Source: Thermoleophilia bacterium (lineage in GTDB: Bacteria; Actinomycetota; Thermoleophilia; Gaiellales; JAICJC01). From it: a stretch of DNA of 32,493 bases. Every line of letters starts with the position of its first letter. Positions within the stretch are counted from its first letter, which is position 1. The notes under the pieces were generated by a model, which saw only the letters and a program-made list of their open reading frames with translations, was not told the DNA's origin and ran no database searches. Location: assembly GCA_025934255.1 (NCBI GenBank), contig JAICYJ010000035.1, forward strand, positions 1 through 32,493, written 5' to 3'. The position numbers and the translations under genes were made by a program. Of this stretch, positions 1 through 10,516 are shown in pieces.

Positions 1-2097
<2,097 letters not shown>

Positions 2098-2138
2098 GAA
2101 CCCCCCAGATGTGGCTTGATCAAGCGGAAACACCTGGG

Positions 2139-2144
2139 ATTCTA
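2139..2144 (-). promoter_or_regulatory. -10 element of uvrA
   Basis: TAGAAT on the minus strand, one mismatch from TATAAT. It would start transcription about 35 nt before the uvrA GTG. No good -35 hexamer is visible. The LexA box lies about 15 bp upstream, where the -35 region would be. Confidence 0.55.
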
Positions 2145-2159
2145 GCAGTGTGTCGTCGG

Positions 2160-2175
2160 GCGAACGCATGTTCGC
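2160..2175. promoter_or_regulatory. LexA (SOS) operator upstream of uvrA
   Basis: GCGAACGCATGTTCGC has perfect 6-bp inverted arms (GCGAAC/GTTCGC) around a 4-bp spacer. Its core at 2161-2174 matches the Gram-positive/actinobacterial SOS consensus CGAACRNRYGTTCG at every position. It sits 63 bp upstream of the uvrA start, over the presumed -35 region, so LexA would block transcription until DNA damage. No other GAAC-N4-GTTC site was noticed in the window, including before uvrB and polA. Confidence 0.88.
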
Positions 2176-2228
2176 TTGGTAGCGTAGCAAGCCGGGCGGA
2201 CGCCTCGCCACCGCACGGCCCGGGTCGA

Positions 2229-2780
2229 TCAGCTGGTCGCAGGGATCGCGCGGCGCCGCCTGACGCTGGGCGGCTGCGGCTGATCCTCGTGAGCCTCATC
2301 GAGGCCCAGCAACAGCGCGAAGATCAGATCGGGGTCGGGCAGCCGGCGCAGGCCGAGCAGTGGCGCGCGGCGCCCGTTGGTGTTGGCGATCACGCAGCCA
2401 TAGCGCAGCAGACGGCCGAGACCGGAGACGTGGATCTGGAGGTCGTAGAGATCGTCCAGCGAGATGGCCGCGACCCGCCGCGACAGGGTGCCCGAGGTCA
2501 GCAGCACCCGCCGGTCGGTGACGACCAGCTTGCGGGCGTTCCAGCGGCCGACCCGGCGCATCAAGCCGAGCATCGAGATCGAGACCACCGCAGCGGCGAC
2601 CAACGCCCCCGCCCAGCGCACCACCGAGGGCACCGGAGCGCCGGCCAGTTCGAAGGCCGCGCCCCCGAACAGCGCCACCGCGAGGGCCGAGCGCAGGAAC
2701 GGCCGCAGCAGCACCACGCCGTGCTCGCGTGTCACCAGGTAAATCCGCTCTTGTGAGGAGACGAGTCCGGCCCGAGCCAT
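2229..2780 (-). CDS. PH-domain (YdbS/bPH2-like) membrane protein
   Basis: The 183-residue protein opens with a short segment ending in RIYLVTREHGVVLL. Two hydrophobic helices follow (about residues 30-50 and 55-75), then a bacterial pleckstrin-homology-like beta domain with TDRRVLLTSGTLSRRVAAIS and DLQIHVSGLGRLLRYG, typical of this family. Such proteins are small membrane proteins of mostly unknown role. The ATG at 2780 is preferred because the family pattern begins soon after it; an in-frame ATG at 2852 would add 24 unconserved residues. Neither start has a clear Shine-Dalgarno site. It lies upstream of uvrA on the same strand, but uvrA has its own promoter, so a functional link is not implied. 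Confidence 0.75.
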   Translation of the reverse strand: MARAGLVSSQERIYLVTREHGVVLLRPFLRSALAVALFGGAAFELAGAPVPSVVRWAGALVAAAVVSISMLGLMRRVGRWNARKLVVTDRRVLLTSGTLSRRVAAISLDDLYDLQIHVSGLGRLLRYGCVIANTNGRRAPLLGLRRLPDPDLIFALLLGLDEAHEDQPQPPSVRRRRAIPATS

Positions 2781-3102
2781 GGACTGGGGGGATTCGCCGG
2801 GTCCCGGGCGAGTCCTGCAACCACGCCGCAACGAGGGTGTCACGCCATCCACTCAACCATGCAACGCCCGCCGTGCTCTTAACGGGCTCAGAGGCCGACA
2901 TGGGTGCCGCGGGCGGTCCGGCACGGGATCGTGACGTGTCGTTGCGGGACCGTGATCCGGACCCGCGTGGTTGAGCGGCGGCTGCCGGCGGGTCGTGATG
3001 TTCGTGTCGGAGGGGCCGTGCGAGCCGTTGCGTGTTGACGATGGGACCTTGCGGCGGCGTGGGATCCGTTGCACAACTGCGTGTCACGCGTCGGTCACGG
3101 AA
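2781..3102. other. Noncoding gap between CGNR and PH-domain genes
   Basis: No convincing gene. Short open frames here lack ribosome sites and have the Arg/Thr/Ala-rich look of out-of-frame GC-rich DNA. The region contains one long hairpin (2915-2963) and imperfect direct copies of CGGGAtCGTGA around 2924 and 2945. Confidence 0.6.
2915..2963. repeat. Long imperfect hairpin
   Basis: GGTCCGGCACGG (2915-2926) pairs with CCGTG-AT-CCGGACC (2950-2963): a 12-bp stem with a 2-nt AT bulge and a 23-nt loop. No T-run follows on either strand, so it is not a canonical intrinsic terminator. It could end transcripts of the CGNR gene or be a dispersed repeat. Confidence 0.5.
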
Positions 3103-3621
3103 TTACCGGTCCAGCCGTGTGCGGCGCGCGTAGTAGCTGCGCGCCTTGGCGCGATTGCCGCATGCGGCCATGTCGCACCACACGGCCGAGCGGTTGCGGG
3201 TGGCGTCGTAGAACGCCCACCGGCAGGCGGGGTTGCGGCAGGTCTTCATGCGCTGCCAGCGGCCGTCCCCGATCGATGCCACGACGATCCCCAGCAGGCG
3301 GCCCAGGGCGCCCGCCACCCCCGCCACCTCGGGGGCCAGCGACACCGTCCCGCCCGGGTCGAACCGCGGCCGCAGCCCGCAGGCGGCCGCCAGCGCATCC
3401 AGCCTGCGGCTCGATGCATCGGGCAGCGGCCGGCCGGCGTTCACCCCGGCCAGGTCGCGCAGCGCCTCGCGTACGGCGATCGCCGCCTCCCGCTCGCCCT
3501 CGGTCACGCTCGCCCCCGACGCCAGCAGATCGCGCCCGCGCAGCCATGCCGCCAGCGAGCCTGCCTCGTCGAAGCTCTCGGCGCCGTCCTCGAGGCGCGC
3601 CGTGTTGATGAACGCCCGCAC
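3103..3621 (-). CDS. CGNR zinc-finger (ABATE-domain) putative stress-response/transcription protein
   Basis: The N-terminal part matches the ABATE pattern (FINTARLEDG...GSLAAWL). The C-terminus is a CGNR zinc finger with Cys128, Cys133, Cys149 and Cys154, the last in CGNRAKAR. Members are presumed DNA-binding regulators. GTG 3621 gives 172 residues but cuts into the conserved start: the family normally has a G-E-L-x-L-V segment before the F-x-N motif, and here GELEL is encoded just upstream. The frame is open only back to a TGA at 3664-3666 and has no ATG, GTG or TTG before 3621. A strong AGAGGTGG lies 6 nt before an ATC codon at 3660, so initiation may be at AUC (3660) or CUG (3630). Confidence 0.85.
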   Translation of the reverse strand: MRAFINTARLEDGAESFDEAGSLAAWLRGRDLLASGASVTEGEREAAIAVREALRDLAGVNAGRPLPDASSRRLDALAAACGLRPRFDPGGTVSLAPEVAGVAGALGRLLGIVVASIGDGRWQRMKTCRNPACRWAFYDATRNRSAVWCDMAACGNRAKARSYYARRTRLDR

Positions 3622-3690
3622 GAGCTCCAGCTCGCCCGGGGCCGCGGTGCGCCTGCCGATCTCTCACCACCTCTTCACGTTTGCCGGTCG

Positions 3691-3696
3691 ACCTTA
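3691..3696 (-). promoter_or_regulatory. Putative -10 of the CGNR gene
   Basis: TAAGGT on the minus strand, about 30 nt before the AGAGGTGG ribosome site region and beyond the stop of uvrB. It suggests the CGNR gene is transcribed separately from uvrB. Weak on its own. Confidence 0.4.
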
Positions 3697-3725
3697 CCAT
3701 CGACCGCCGCACGGTGGTGAGAAGG

Positions 3726-5741
<2,016 letters not shown>

Positions 5742-5748
5742 GTGATGC

Positions 5749-5801
5749 AGTGTATCGACGGGCGCCAGCCGCTCCCGTCCGGCGCGCCGCTCCGATAGAT
5801 T
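5749..5801. promoter_or_regulatory. Divergent leaderless-type promoters (uvrB / SRPBCC)
   Basis: On the minus strand TACACT (5754-5749) ends 7 nt before the uvrB ATG. On the plus strand TAGATT (5796-5801) ends 6 nt before the GTG at 5808. Both place the transcription start at or within a base or two of the start codon. No -35 consensus is visible for either. Confidence 0.55.
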
Positions 5802-5807
5802 CGCACC

Positions 5808-6245
5808 GTGCCGACGGTGATCGAACAGCGGGCCGACCTGAACGCCGCGCCCCGGGACGTGTTCGCGTTCCTGACCGATCCGGCCAGGCGCGGCGAGTGG
5901 GACTCCAGCTGTGAGCGCTGCACGATCGAGGGTGACGCGCCGGCAAAAGGCGTCCGCTTGCACATCACCGGCCGCCGGGCGGCGCCCTCCTGGACGGGCG
6001 AGTACGGGCGGTTCGACCTCAACCGGGGAGCCGCCCTGCGCCTGGTCGAGGGTGTCGGCATGCCCTTCACCAGCTTCATCGAGGGCTTCCAGGTCGAGCC
6101 GCGCAAGGGCGGCTGCACCCTGACGCTGCGGGTCGAGTACGAGGTCAGCGGCATGGTGCGGATGATCGAGCCGCTGACGGTGCGCAGCCGCATGCGGCGG
6201 ACGACGGTGAAGTCACTGAAGAACGTCGAGCAGCACTTCGCCTAG
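5808..6245 (+). CDS. SRPBCC (START/polyketide-cyclase-like) family protein
   Basis: 145 residues. The beginning [30 protein letters not shown] is the classic SRPBCC/Polyketide_cyc2 N-terminus (first strand, then helix with the D-P-x-x-x-x-x-W turn). The C-terminal helix includes [15 protein letters not shown]. These helix-grip proteins bind hydrophobic ligands in a deep cavity; the ligand cannot be told from sequence. The start is GTG with no ribosome site and TAGATT 6 nt upstream, so the mRNA is probably leaderless. It is divergent from uvrB and ends 9 nt before the convergent transglycosylase gene. Confidence 0.85.
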   Translation: MPTVIEQRADLNAAPRDVFAFLTDPARRGEWDSSCERCTIEGDAPAKGVRLHITGRRAAPSWTGEYGRFDLNRGAALRLVEGVGMPFTSFIEGFQVEPRKGGCTLTLRVEYEVSGMVRMIEPLTVRSRMRRTTVKSLKNVEQHFA

Positions 6246-6254
6246 CAGCTACAC

Positions 6255-6833
6255 CTAGCCGTAGAGCTCGCTGTGATACGCCCGGCGGTACAGCGCCTCC
6301 ACGCGCTCGACGTCGGCGACGTAGTCCCGCGTCTCGGGAAACGGGACCTTCACGGTGCCGCCGGCCGGGGTGTCTGCGATCCACCGGTCGACGTTGGCCT
6401 GGCCGGCGTTGTAGGCGGCCAGCGCCAGCTCGTCACCGTTCTCGTACACGCTGTACTTCTGCCGTAGGTGACGCAGATACCAGCAGCCGTAGCGCACGTT
6501 CAGGTCGGGGTTGAGCAGATCCGTGGCGGGATGGAAGTTGCCGCCGCCAGTGTGCAGGGCGATGCCGCGGGCGGTGTCTGGCAGGAGCTGCATCAAGCCG
6601 ACGGCGCCGGCGTCACTGCGGGCGGTGGCGTCGAACCGCGACTCCTGGTAGATCACCGAGGCCACCAGCGCCGGGTCGAGGTGGTAGAGGCGGGCGTTCC
6701 CGACCACCACCGCGCGGTAGTCGAGCGGATACCAGAGCCGCACCCACCAGTTCGGCTGCTCGTCCCGCAGCACCGCGAAGGCGCCCAGCGCGGCCACCGC
6801 GAGCACCGCCAGCACGATCGCCAGGCGTTTCAC
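6255..6833 (-). CDS. Membrane-anchored lytic transglycosylase (SLT domain)
   Basis: 192 residues. An N-terminal hydrophobic segment (residues 4-21) serves as signal anchor, so the enzyme faces the cell wall. The SLT fold follows: YQESRFD with catalytic Glu64, GAVGLMQLLP (77-86), and AAYNAGQANVDRW. This enzyme class cleaves the MurNAc-GlcNAc bond of peptidoglycan to form 1,6-anhydroMurNAc. The ATG overlaps the coaE stop by 4 nt (ATGA), so it is translated with coaE as the last gene of the rpsA-coaE operon. Confidence 0.93.
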   Translation of the reverse strand: MKRLAIVLAVLAVAALGAFAVLRDEQPNWWVRLWYPLDYRAVVVGNARLYHLDPALVASVIYQESRFDATARSDAGAVGLMQLLPDTARGIALHTGGGNFHPATDLLNPDLNVRYGCWYLRHLRQKYSVYENGDELALAAYNAGQANVDRWIADTPAGGTVKVPFPETRDYVADVERVEALYRRAYHSELYG

Positions 6834-7396
6834 GTCAGCCGCGCCACCAGGGCCGCCACCCAGTCGTCGAGCTGGTCGAGGCTGCCGGTGTTCTCGTACA
6901 CCTCGTCGGAGCGCCCCGCCTTCTCCGCTTCGGGCAGCTGGTGTGCCATCCGCTCGGACGCGCCCGGCCGGCGCTGCTCGCGCAGCTCACCGGGCGCCGT
7001 CACCGTCACGATCAGGTCGTAGCGATCCTCGCGGCCGGCCTCGAAAAGGGTCGGCGCCTCGTGCACCAGCAGCGGGCTGCCAGCGGCCAGCTGCTGCTCG
7101 CGCCAGGCCTGGAAGCGCTGCTCGATCAGGGGCAGCAGCAGCCCTTCCAGCCACTCGCGTTCGACGGGATCGGAGAACACACGAGCGCCGATCTGGGCGC
7201 GATCGACCCGGCCGGCGGCGTCGAGCACCGCCGGCCCGAAGCGCTCGGCGACGGCGGCGCGCACGTCGTCGCGCAGGTACAGCTCGCGCACGACCTGATC
7301 GCTCGACATCGTGGCCGCGCCGTGGCGCGCAAACGCCGCCAGCGCCTCCGACTTGCCCGACCCGATGCCGCCGGTCAGTCCGACGACCAGGGCCAT
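6830..7396 (-). CDS. coaE: Dephospho-CoA kinase
   Basis: Catalyses the last step of coenzyme A synthesis, ATP-dependent 3'-phosphorylation of dephospho-CoA. GLTGGIGSGKS at residues 6-16 is the P-loop; SSDQVVREL matches the D-A-D-x-x-x-R substrate motif, and HEAPTLFEAG the central motif. Length is 188 residues, slightly short for the family. Around REQRRPGASERMAHQ, about ten residues of the usual LID segment (R-x-x-R-D-x-x-s-x-e-x) seem to be missing. ATG 7396 is preferred: GAGGAG lies 7 nt upstream within the last codons of rpsA, and the gene starts 4 nt after the rpsA stop. An upstream in-frame ATG at 7639 only reads rpsA's repeat tail out of frame. Confidence 0.94.
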   Translation of the reverse strand: MALVVGLTGGIGSGKSEALAAFARHGAATMSSDQVVRELYLRDDVRAAVAERFGPAVLDAAGRVDRAQIGARVFSDPVEREWLEGLLLPLIEQRFQAWREQQLAAGSPLLVHEAPTLFEAGREDRYDLIVTVTAPGELREQRRPGASERMAHQLPEAEKAGRSDEVYENTGSLDQLDDWVAALVARLT

Positions 7397-7400
7397 CCGA

Positions 7401-8837
7401 CTACTCCTCGGCGAGCGCCTCTTCGGGCTCCGCCGAAGCCTCTTCGGCCGGCTGCTCCGGCTCGGGCTCGGCGGCCGGTTCCGGCTCGGGCTCTGCGGCC
7501 GGCTCCGGCTCGGCGGCCGGCTCGGGCTCCGCGGCAGCCACCGGCTCCTGATCGAGATCGTCCTCCACGATCGCATCGGCCTCGACCACGGGCTCCGGCA
7601 GGTCGGGATGGTCGCCCGACGCCGGCTCCTCCTCGACATCGGCGAACACCTCCGACGAGAGCCCCAGCTCGGGAACGCTCTCGGCCAGCGCGGTGGTGAT
7701 GCCGTCCATCTCGATCCGCTTGACCGTGTCCCCCACCTCGACGCGCTTCAGCGACAGGCTCAGGCGGCGGCGCTCGGGATCGATCTCGATCACCTTCACG
7801 TTCACCTCGTCGCCCTGGTTGACCACGTCGCGCGGGTTCTCGACGTGATGGTCGGCCAGCTCGGAGATGTGGATCAGGCCCTCGACGCCGGACAGGATCT
7901 CGGCAAAGGCGCCGAACGTGACCACCTTGGTGATGCGGCCGACGACCACGTCGCCCTGCCGCGTCTCGTCGATCACGCGCTGCCAGGGGTCGGTCTGGGT
8001 CTGCTTCAGGCCCAGCGAGATGCGCTGGCGGTCGCGGTCGACGTCCAGCACCTTGACCCTCACCGTCTGGCCGATCTCGAGCACCTCGGAGGGGTGGTTG
8101 ACGTGGCTCCACGACAGCTCCGAGATGTGGATCAGGCCGTCGATGCCGTCCAGGTCGACGAAGGCGCCGAAGTCGACGATGTTCGAGATCACGCCCTCCA
8201 CCTCGGTGCCGGGCGACAGCCGGTCGAGGATCTGCTGCCGCTGCTCGCGGCGCTCCTCCTCGAGCACGGCGCGGCGCGACAGCACCACGTTGTTGCGGCT
8301 GCGGTTCAGCTCGATCACCTTGCAGCGCAGCGTCTGGTCGCGGTACTCGTCCAGATCCTGCACGCGGCGGATGTCGACCAGCGACGCCGGCAGGAAGCCG
8401 CGCACGCCCAGGTCGATGATGAGACCGCCCTTGACGACCTCGATCACGAGGCCCTCGACCGGCTCGCCGCTCTCGGCGGCGGCCTCGATCCGGCGCCATG
8501 CCTTCTCGAAGCGCGCCCGCTTCTTGGAGAGGATCAGACGCCCGTCGGCGTCCTCCTTCTGCAGCACCAGCGCATCGATCGTGTCGCCCAGCGCAACCTC
8601 CTCATCGGGGTTGACGGAGCGGCGGATCGAGAGCTCGGAGATGGGGATGACGCCCTCCGACTTGTAGCCGATGTCGACCAGGATCTCGTCCTTGTCGACC
8701 CGCACCACGGTGCCGCTGACGACGTCACCCTCGTTGAAGTTGGTGAGCGTGCGGTCGTAGTCGGGGACGAGCTCGCCGTCCACCTCGATCATCCATGTAT
8801 CAGTTGCGTCGCTGTGCTGCTGGTCGATTGATGCCAT
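7401..8837 (-). CDS. rpsA: 30S ribosomal protein S1 (four S1 domains)
   Basis: 478 residues. Four S1 RNA-binding domains occupy roughly residues 35-105, 120-190, 208-278 and 295-365; the third and fourth carry the strongest motifs (ISNIVDFGAFVDLDG...GLIHISELSW and GRITKVVTFGAFAEI...GLIHISELAD). S1 helps load mRNA on the 30S subunit. The C-terminus after residue ~400 is an acidic Glu/Pro/Ala repeat tail (units of AEPEP), low complexity and probably disordered. Four-domain S1 is typical of actinobacteria. It heads an rpsA-coaE-transglycosylase operon. An AGAGGAC sequence lies about 15 nt before the ATG, a loose ribosome site. Confidence 0.96.
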   Translation of the reverse strand: MASIDQQHSDATDTWMIEVDGELVPDYDRTLTNFNEGDVVSGTVVRVDKDEILVDIGYKSEGVIPISELSIRRSVNPDEEVALGDTIDALVLQKEDADGRLILSKKRARFEKAWRRIEAAAESGEPVEGLVIEVVKGGLIIDLGVRGFLPASLVDIRRVQDLDEYRDQTLRCKVIELNRSRNNVVLSRRAVLEEERREQRQQILDRLSPGTEVEGVISNIVDFGAFVDLDGIDGLIHISELSWSHVNHPSEVLEIGQTVRVKVLDVDRDRQRISLGLKQTQTDPWQRVIDETRQGDVVVGRITKVVTFGAFAEILSGVEGLIHISELADHHVENPRDVVNQGDEVNVKVIEIDPERRRLSLSLKRVEVGDTVKRIEMDGITTALAESVPELGLSSEVFADVEEEPASGDHPDLPEPVVEADAIVEDDLDQEPVAAAEPEPAAEPEPAAEPEPEPAAEPEPEQPAEEASAEPEEALAEE

Positions 8838-8911
8838 CTAGGTTGGGTCAGTCCTCTCGAGAAGTATTGTGCGCACGGCTCATCCACCCGGGTAACCGAG
8901 CGCCGCGGCGA

Positions 8912-8917
8912 AGTATA
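8912..8917 (-). promoter_or_regulatory. Likely -10 of the rpsA operon
   Basis: TATACT on the minus strand, within the 105-bp gap upstream of rpsA, giving a leader of about 70 nt. A second candidate (AATACT) lies about 25 nt from the ATG. No clear -35 is seen. Confidence 0.5.
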
Positions 8918-8942
8918 CAGAGCACCTTTCTCCGGCAGGCCG

Positions 8943-10085
8943 CTACGAAAAGCTGGTGGTCAGGCGGCCCGTGACGTCGATCACGGCGCCCCCTGGGGGC
9001 AGCACCAGCGGCGAGCTCCGCCCGGGCAGCTGCACCGTGGCCGGGGTGGAACCGGGGTTGACCGCGACCGATCCCGAGTCGAACTCGCGCACCAGCGCGT
9101 CGCCCTGGCGGATCGGCGCGACGGAGGGCACGCCGGGGTTCAGCTCATACAGCGCCCGCTCCGTTCCGGGCAGCACCGAGTAGCCTGACCACAGCCCGGA
9201 TACCAGCAGGTAGGAGGCCAGGCCGAACACGCGCTGCTGATGGTCGAGGTTGCCGCCGTCCCACACCCAGGCCCCCACCCGCGAGTCCAGAGCCGCCTCG
9301 AAGTACGTGTACAGCGACGTCCAGGCGCTGCCTCGCAGGCGTGCGAACCCGCGGTTCACGGAGACCGCGTCGCTGCTCGCGATCTGGTGCGGGTCGATGA
9401 TGGTGAACGGCTGGTTCTGCGCGATCACCGCGAAGTTGTTGGACTTGAGGCCGCCCCGCACCTCCGCCATCGCCTCGGCCAGGTAGCGGGCGTGGTCGGC
9501 GACGGTCATGTCCTGGCCGGTGTTGGCGTCGATCGGTGAGTTCGTCCAGGCGGGCAGGTTGCCGGCGTCCACCAGCTCGACGCCGGTCCAGCCGCCGTCG
9601 CTGAGCTGGGTCTCGACGGCGGTCGCCCAGGCCTGCAGGTAGTTGGGATTGGAGATGTCGAACATGACCCAGCCGGGATGGCCGGGTGGGTGCACGTCGG
9701 CGCCGCTCGCGTCCTTCAGGATCCAGTCGGGGTGATCGCGACGCACCTCGGTCAGGTCCAGCCCCGGCCGTGGGCAGTCGCTGCAGGACACGAACCCGTA
9801 CTGCAGCACCCGCTCCTGGAACACGTGCACGCCCTGGTCGCCGTCCTGCACCTCGGCCGGCAGCCCCGCCCAGTCCGGTGCCACCACGTTGGTGTAGGTG
9901 CGGCCCAGGCAGGTCGCGGCGGCCAGGGTGGGTGGAACCCGCAGCCTGATCAGAAGCGGCGTGGCCGGACGGGTGATGCCGGCGCACTTGGAGGGCGGCG
10001 GGGTGGTCGGCGCACTGCTGCCGCCGCCGCAGCCGGCGGCGATCACGCACGCGAGCGCGGCCGCCGCCGTCAGTGCTCGGCGCAT
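8943..10085 (-). CDS. Lipoprotein with putative glycoside-hydrolase-like (GHL15-type) TIM barrel
   Basis: 380 residues. The N-terminus MRRALTAAAALACVIAAGC is a lipoprotein signal ending at Cys19, followed by a Gly/Ser/Pro linker. The body resembles hypothetical glycosyl hydrolase families: HPDWILKDASG, then HPGWVMFDISNPNYLQAWA, then GWTGVELVDAGN. In related barrels the Asp of such motifs sits at the active-site strand ends. A C-terminal beta domain (VREFDSGSVAVNPGS, LPPGGAVIDVTG) resembles those that cap GH barrels. No substrate can be named. The start overlaps the end of the zinc-ribbon gene by 16 nt, so it is probably translated after polA and that gene. The family call is moderate; lipoprotein export is fairly safe. 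Confidence 0.78.
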   Translation of the reverse strand: MRRALTAAAALACVIAAGCGGGSSAPTTPPPSKCAGITRPATPLLIRLRVPPTLAAATCLGRTYTNVVAPDWAGLPAEVQDGDQGVHVFQERVLQYGFVSCSDCPRPGLDLTEVRRDHPDWILKDASGADVHPPGHPGWVMFDISNPNYLQAWATAVETQLSDGGWTGVELVDAGNLPAWTNSPIDANTGQDMTVADHARYLAEAMAEVRGGLKSNNFAVIAQNQPFTIIDPHQIASSDAVSVNRGFARLRGSAWTSLYTYFEAALDSRVGAWVWDGGNLDHQQRVFGLASYLLVSGLWSGYSVLPGTERALYELNPGVPSVAPIRQGDALVREFDSGSVAVNPGSTPATVQLPGRSSPLVLPPGGAVIDVTGRLTTSFS

Positions 10086-10516
10086 GCCTCGCAGCGGGTC
10101 ACCGGCGCGCCGATCACGCCGCCGTCGGGCGGGGTGATCACCGACACCGGCTCGATCACCAGCGAGCCGCCGCAGCGCGGGCAGAAGCCGCCGCTGGGCG
10201 GGTGGCGATGCAGCGTGAAGCTGATGTCGGCCGAGAGGATGCCGCCGTCGGCGCTGAGCACGCCCCGCTCCTCCCCCACCCGGCCGAACCGCAGCTGCAC
10301 GTCGCCCATGCGCGGCTCGCCGTGGATGTGCACGGTGCCGGTGGCGACGCCCATCGCGTTGTCCAGCTCGTCGCAGCTGACGGCGGGCAGGAACAGCTCG
10401 GCGACGACCGCCTCGCGCAGCTCGCCGGCCTCCAGCCACAGGTAGCTGCCTCCCTCCTCTCCACGGTGAGCGGGCAGCGCGTAGAGGGCGCCCGAGAGGC
10501 GCAGCCAGTCGCTCAC
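10070..10516 (-). CDS. Zinc-ribbon protein of unknown function, coupled to polA
   Basis: 148 residues, not recognised as a named family. The body is mixed beta with a T-V-H-I-H-G strand near the middle. The C-terminus holds two Cys pairs, CPRC (112, 115) and CEAC (142, 145), spaced like a zinc ribbon. The GTG start at 10516 overlaps the polA stop in the sequence GTGA, which strongly suggests translational coupling and fixes the start. A longer frame upstream (from 10714) is only polA read in another frame. Its 3' end overlaps the start of the downstream lipoprotein. Confidence 0.85.
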   Translation of the reverse strand: MSDWLRLSGALYALPAHRGEEGGSYLWLEAGELREAVVAELFLPAVSCDELDNAMGVATGTVHIHGEPRMGDVQLRFGRVGEERGVLSADGGILSADISFTLHRHPPSGGFCPRCGGSLVIEPVSVITPPDGGVIGAPVTRCEACAEH

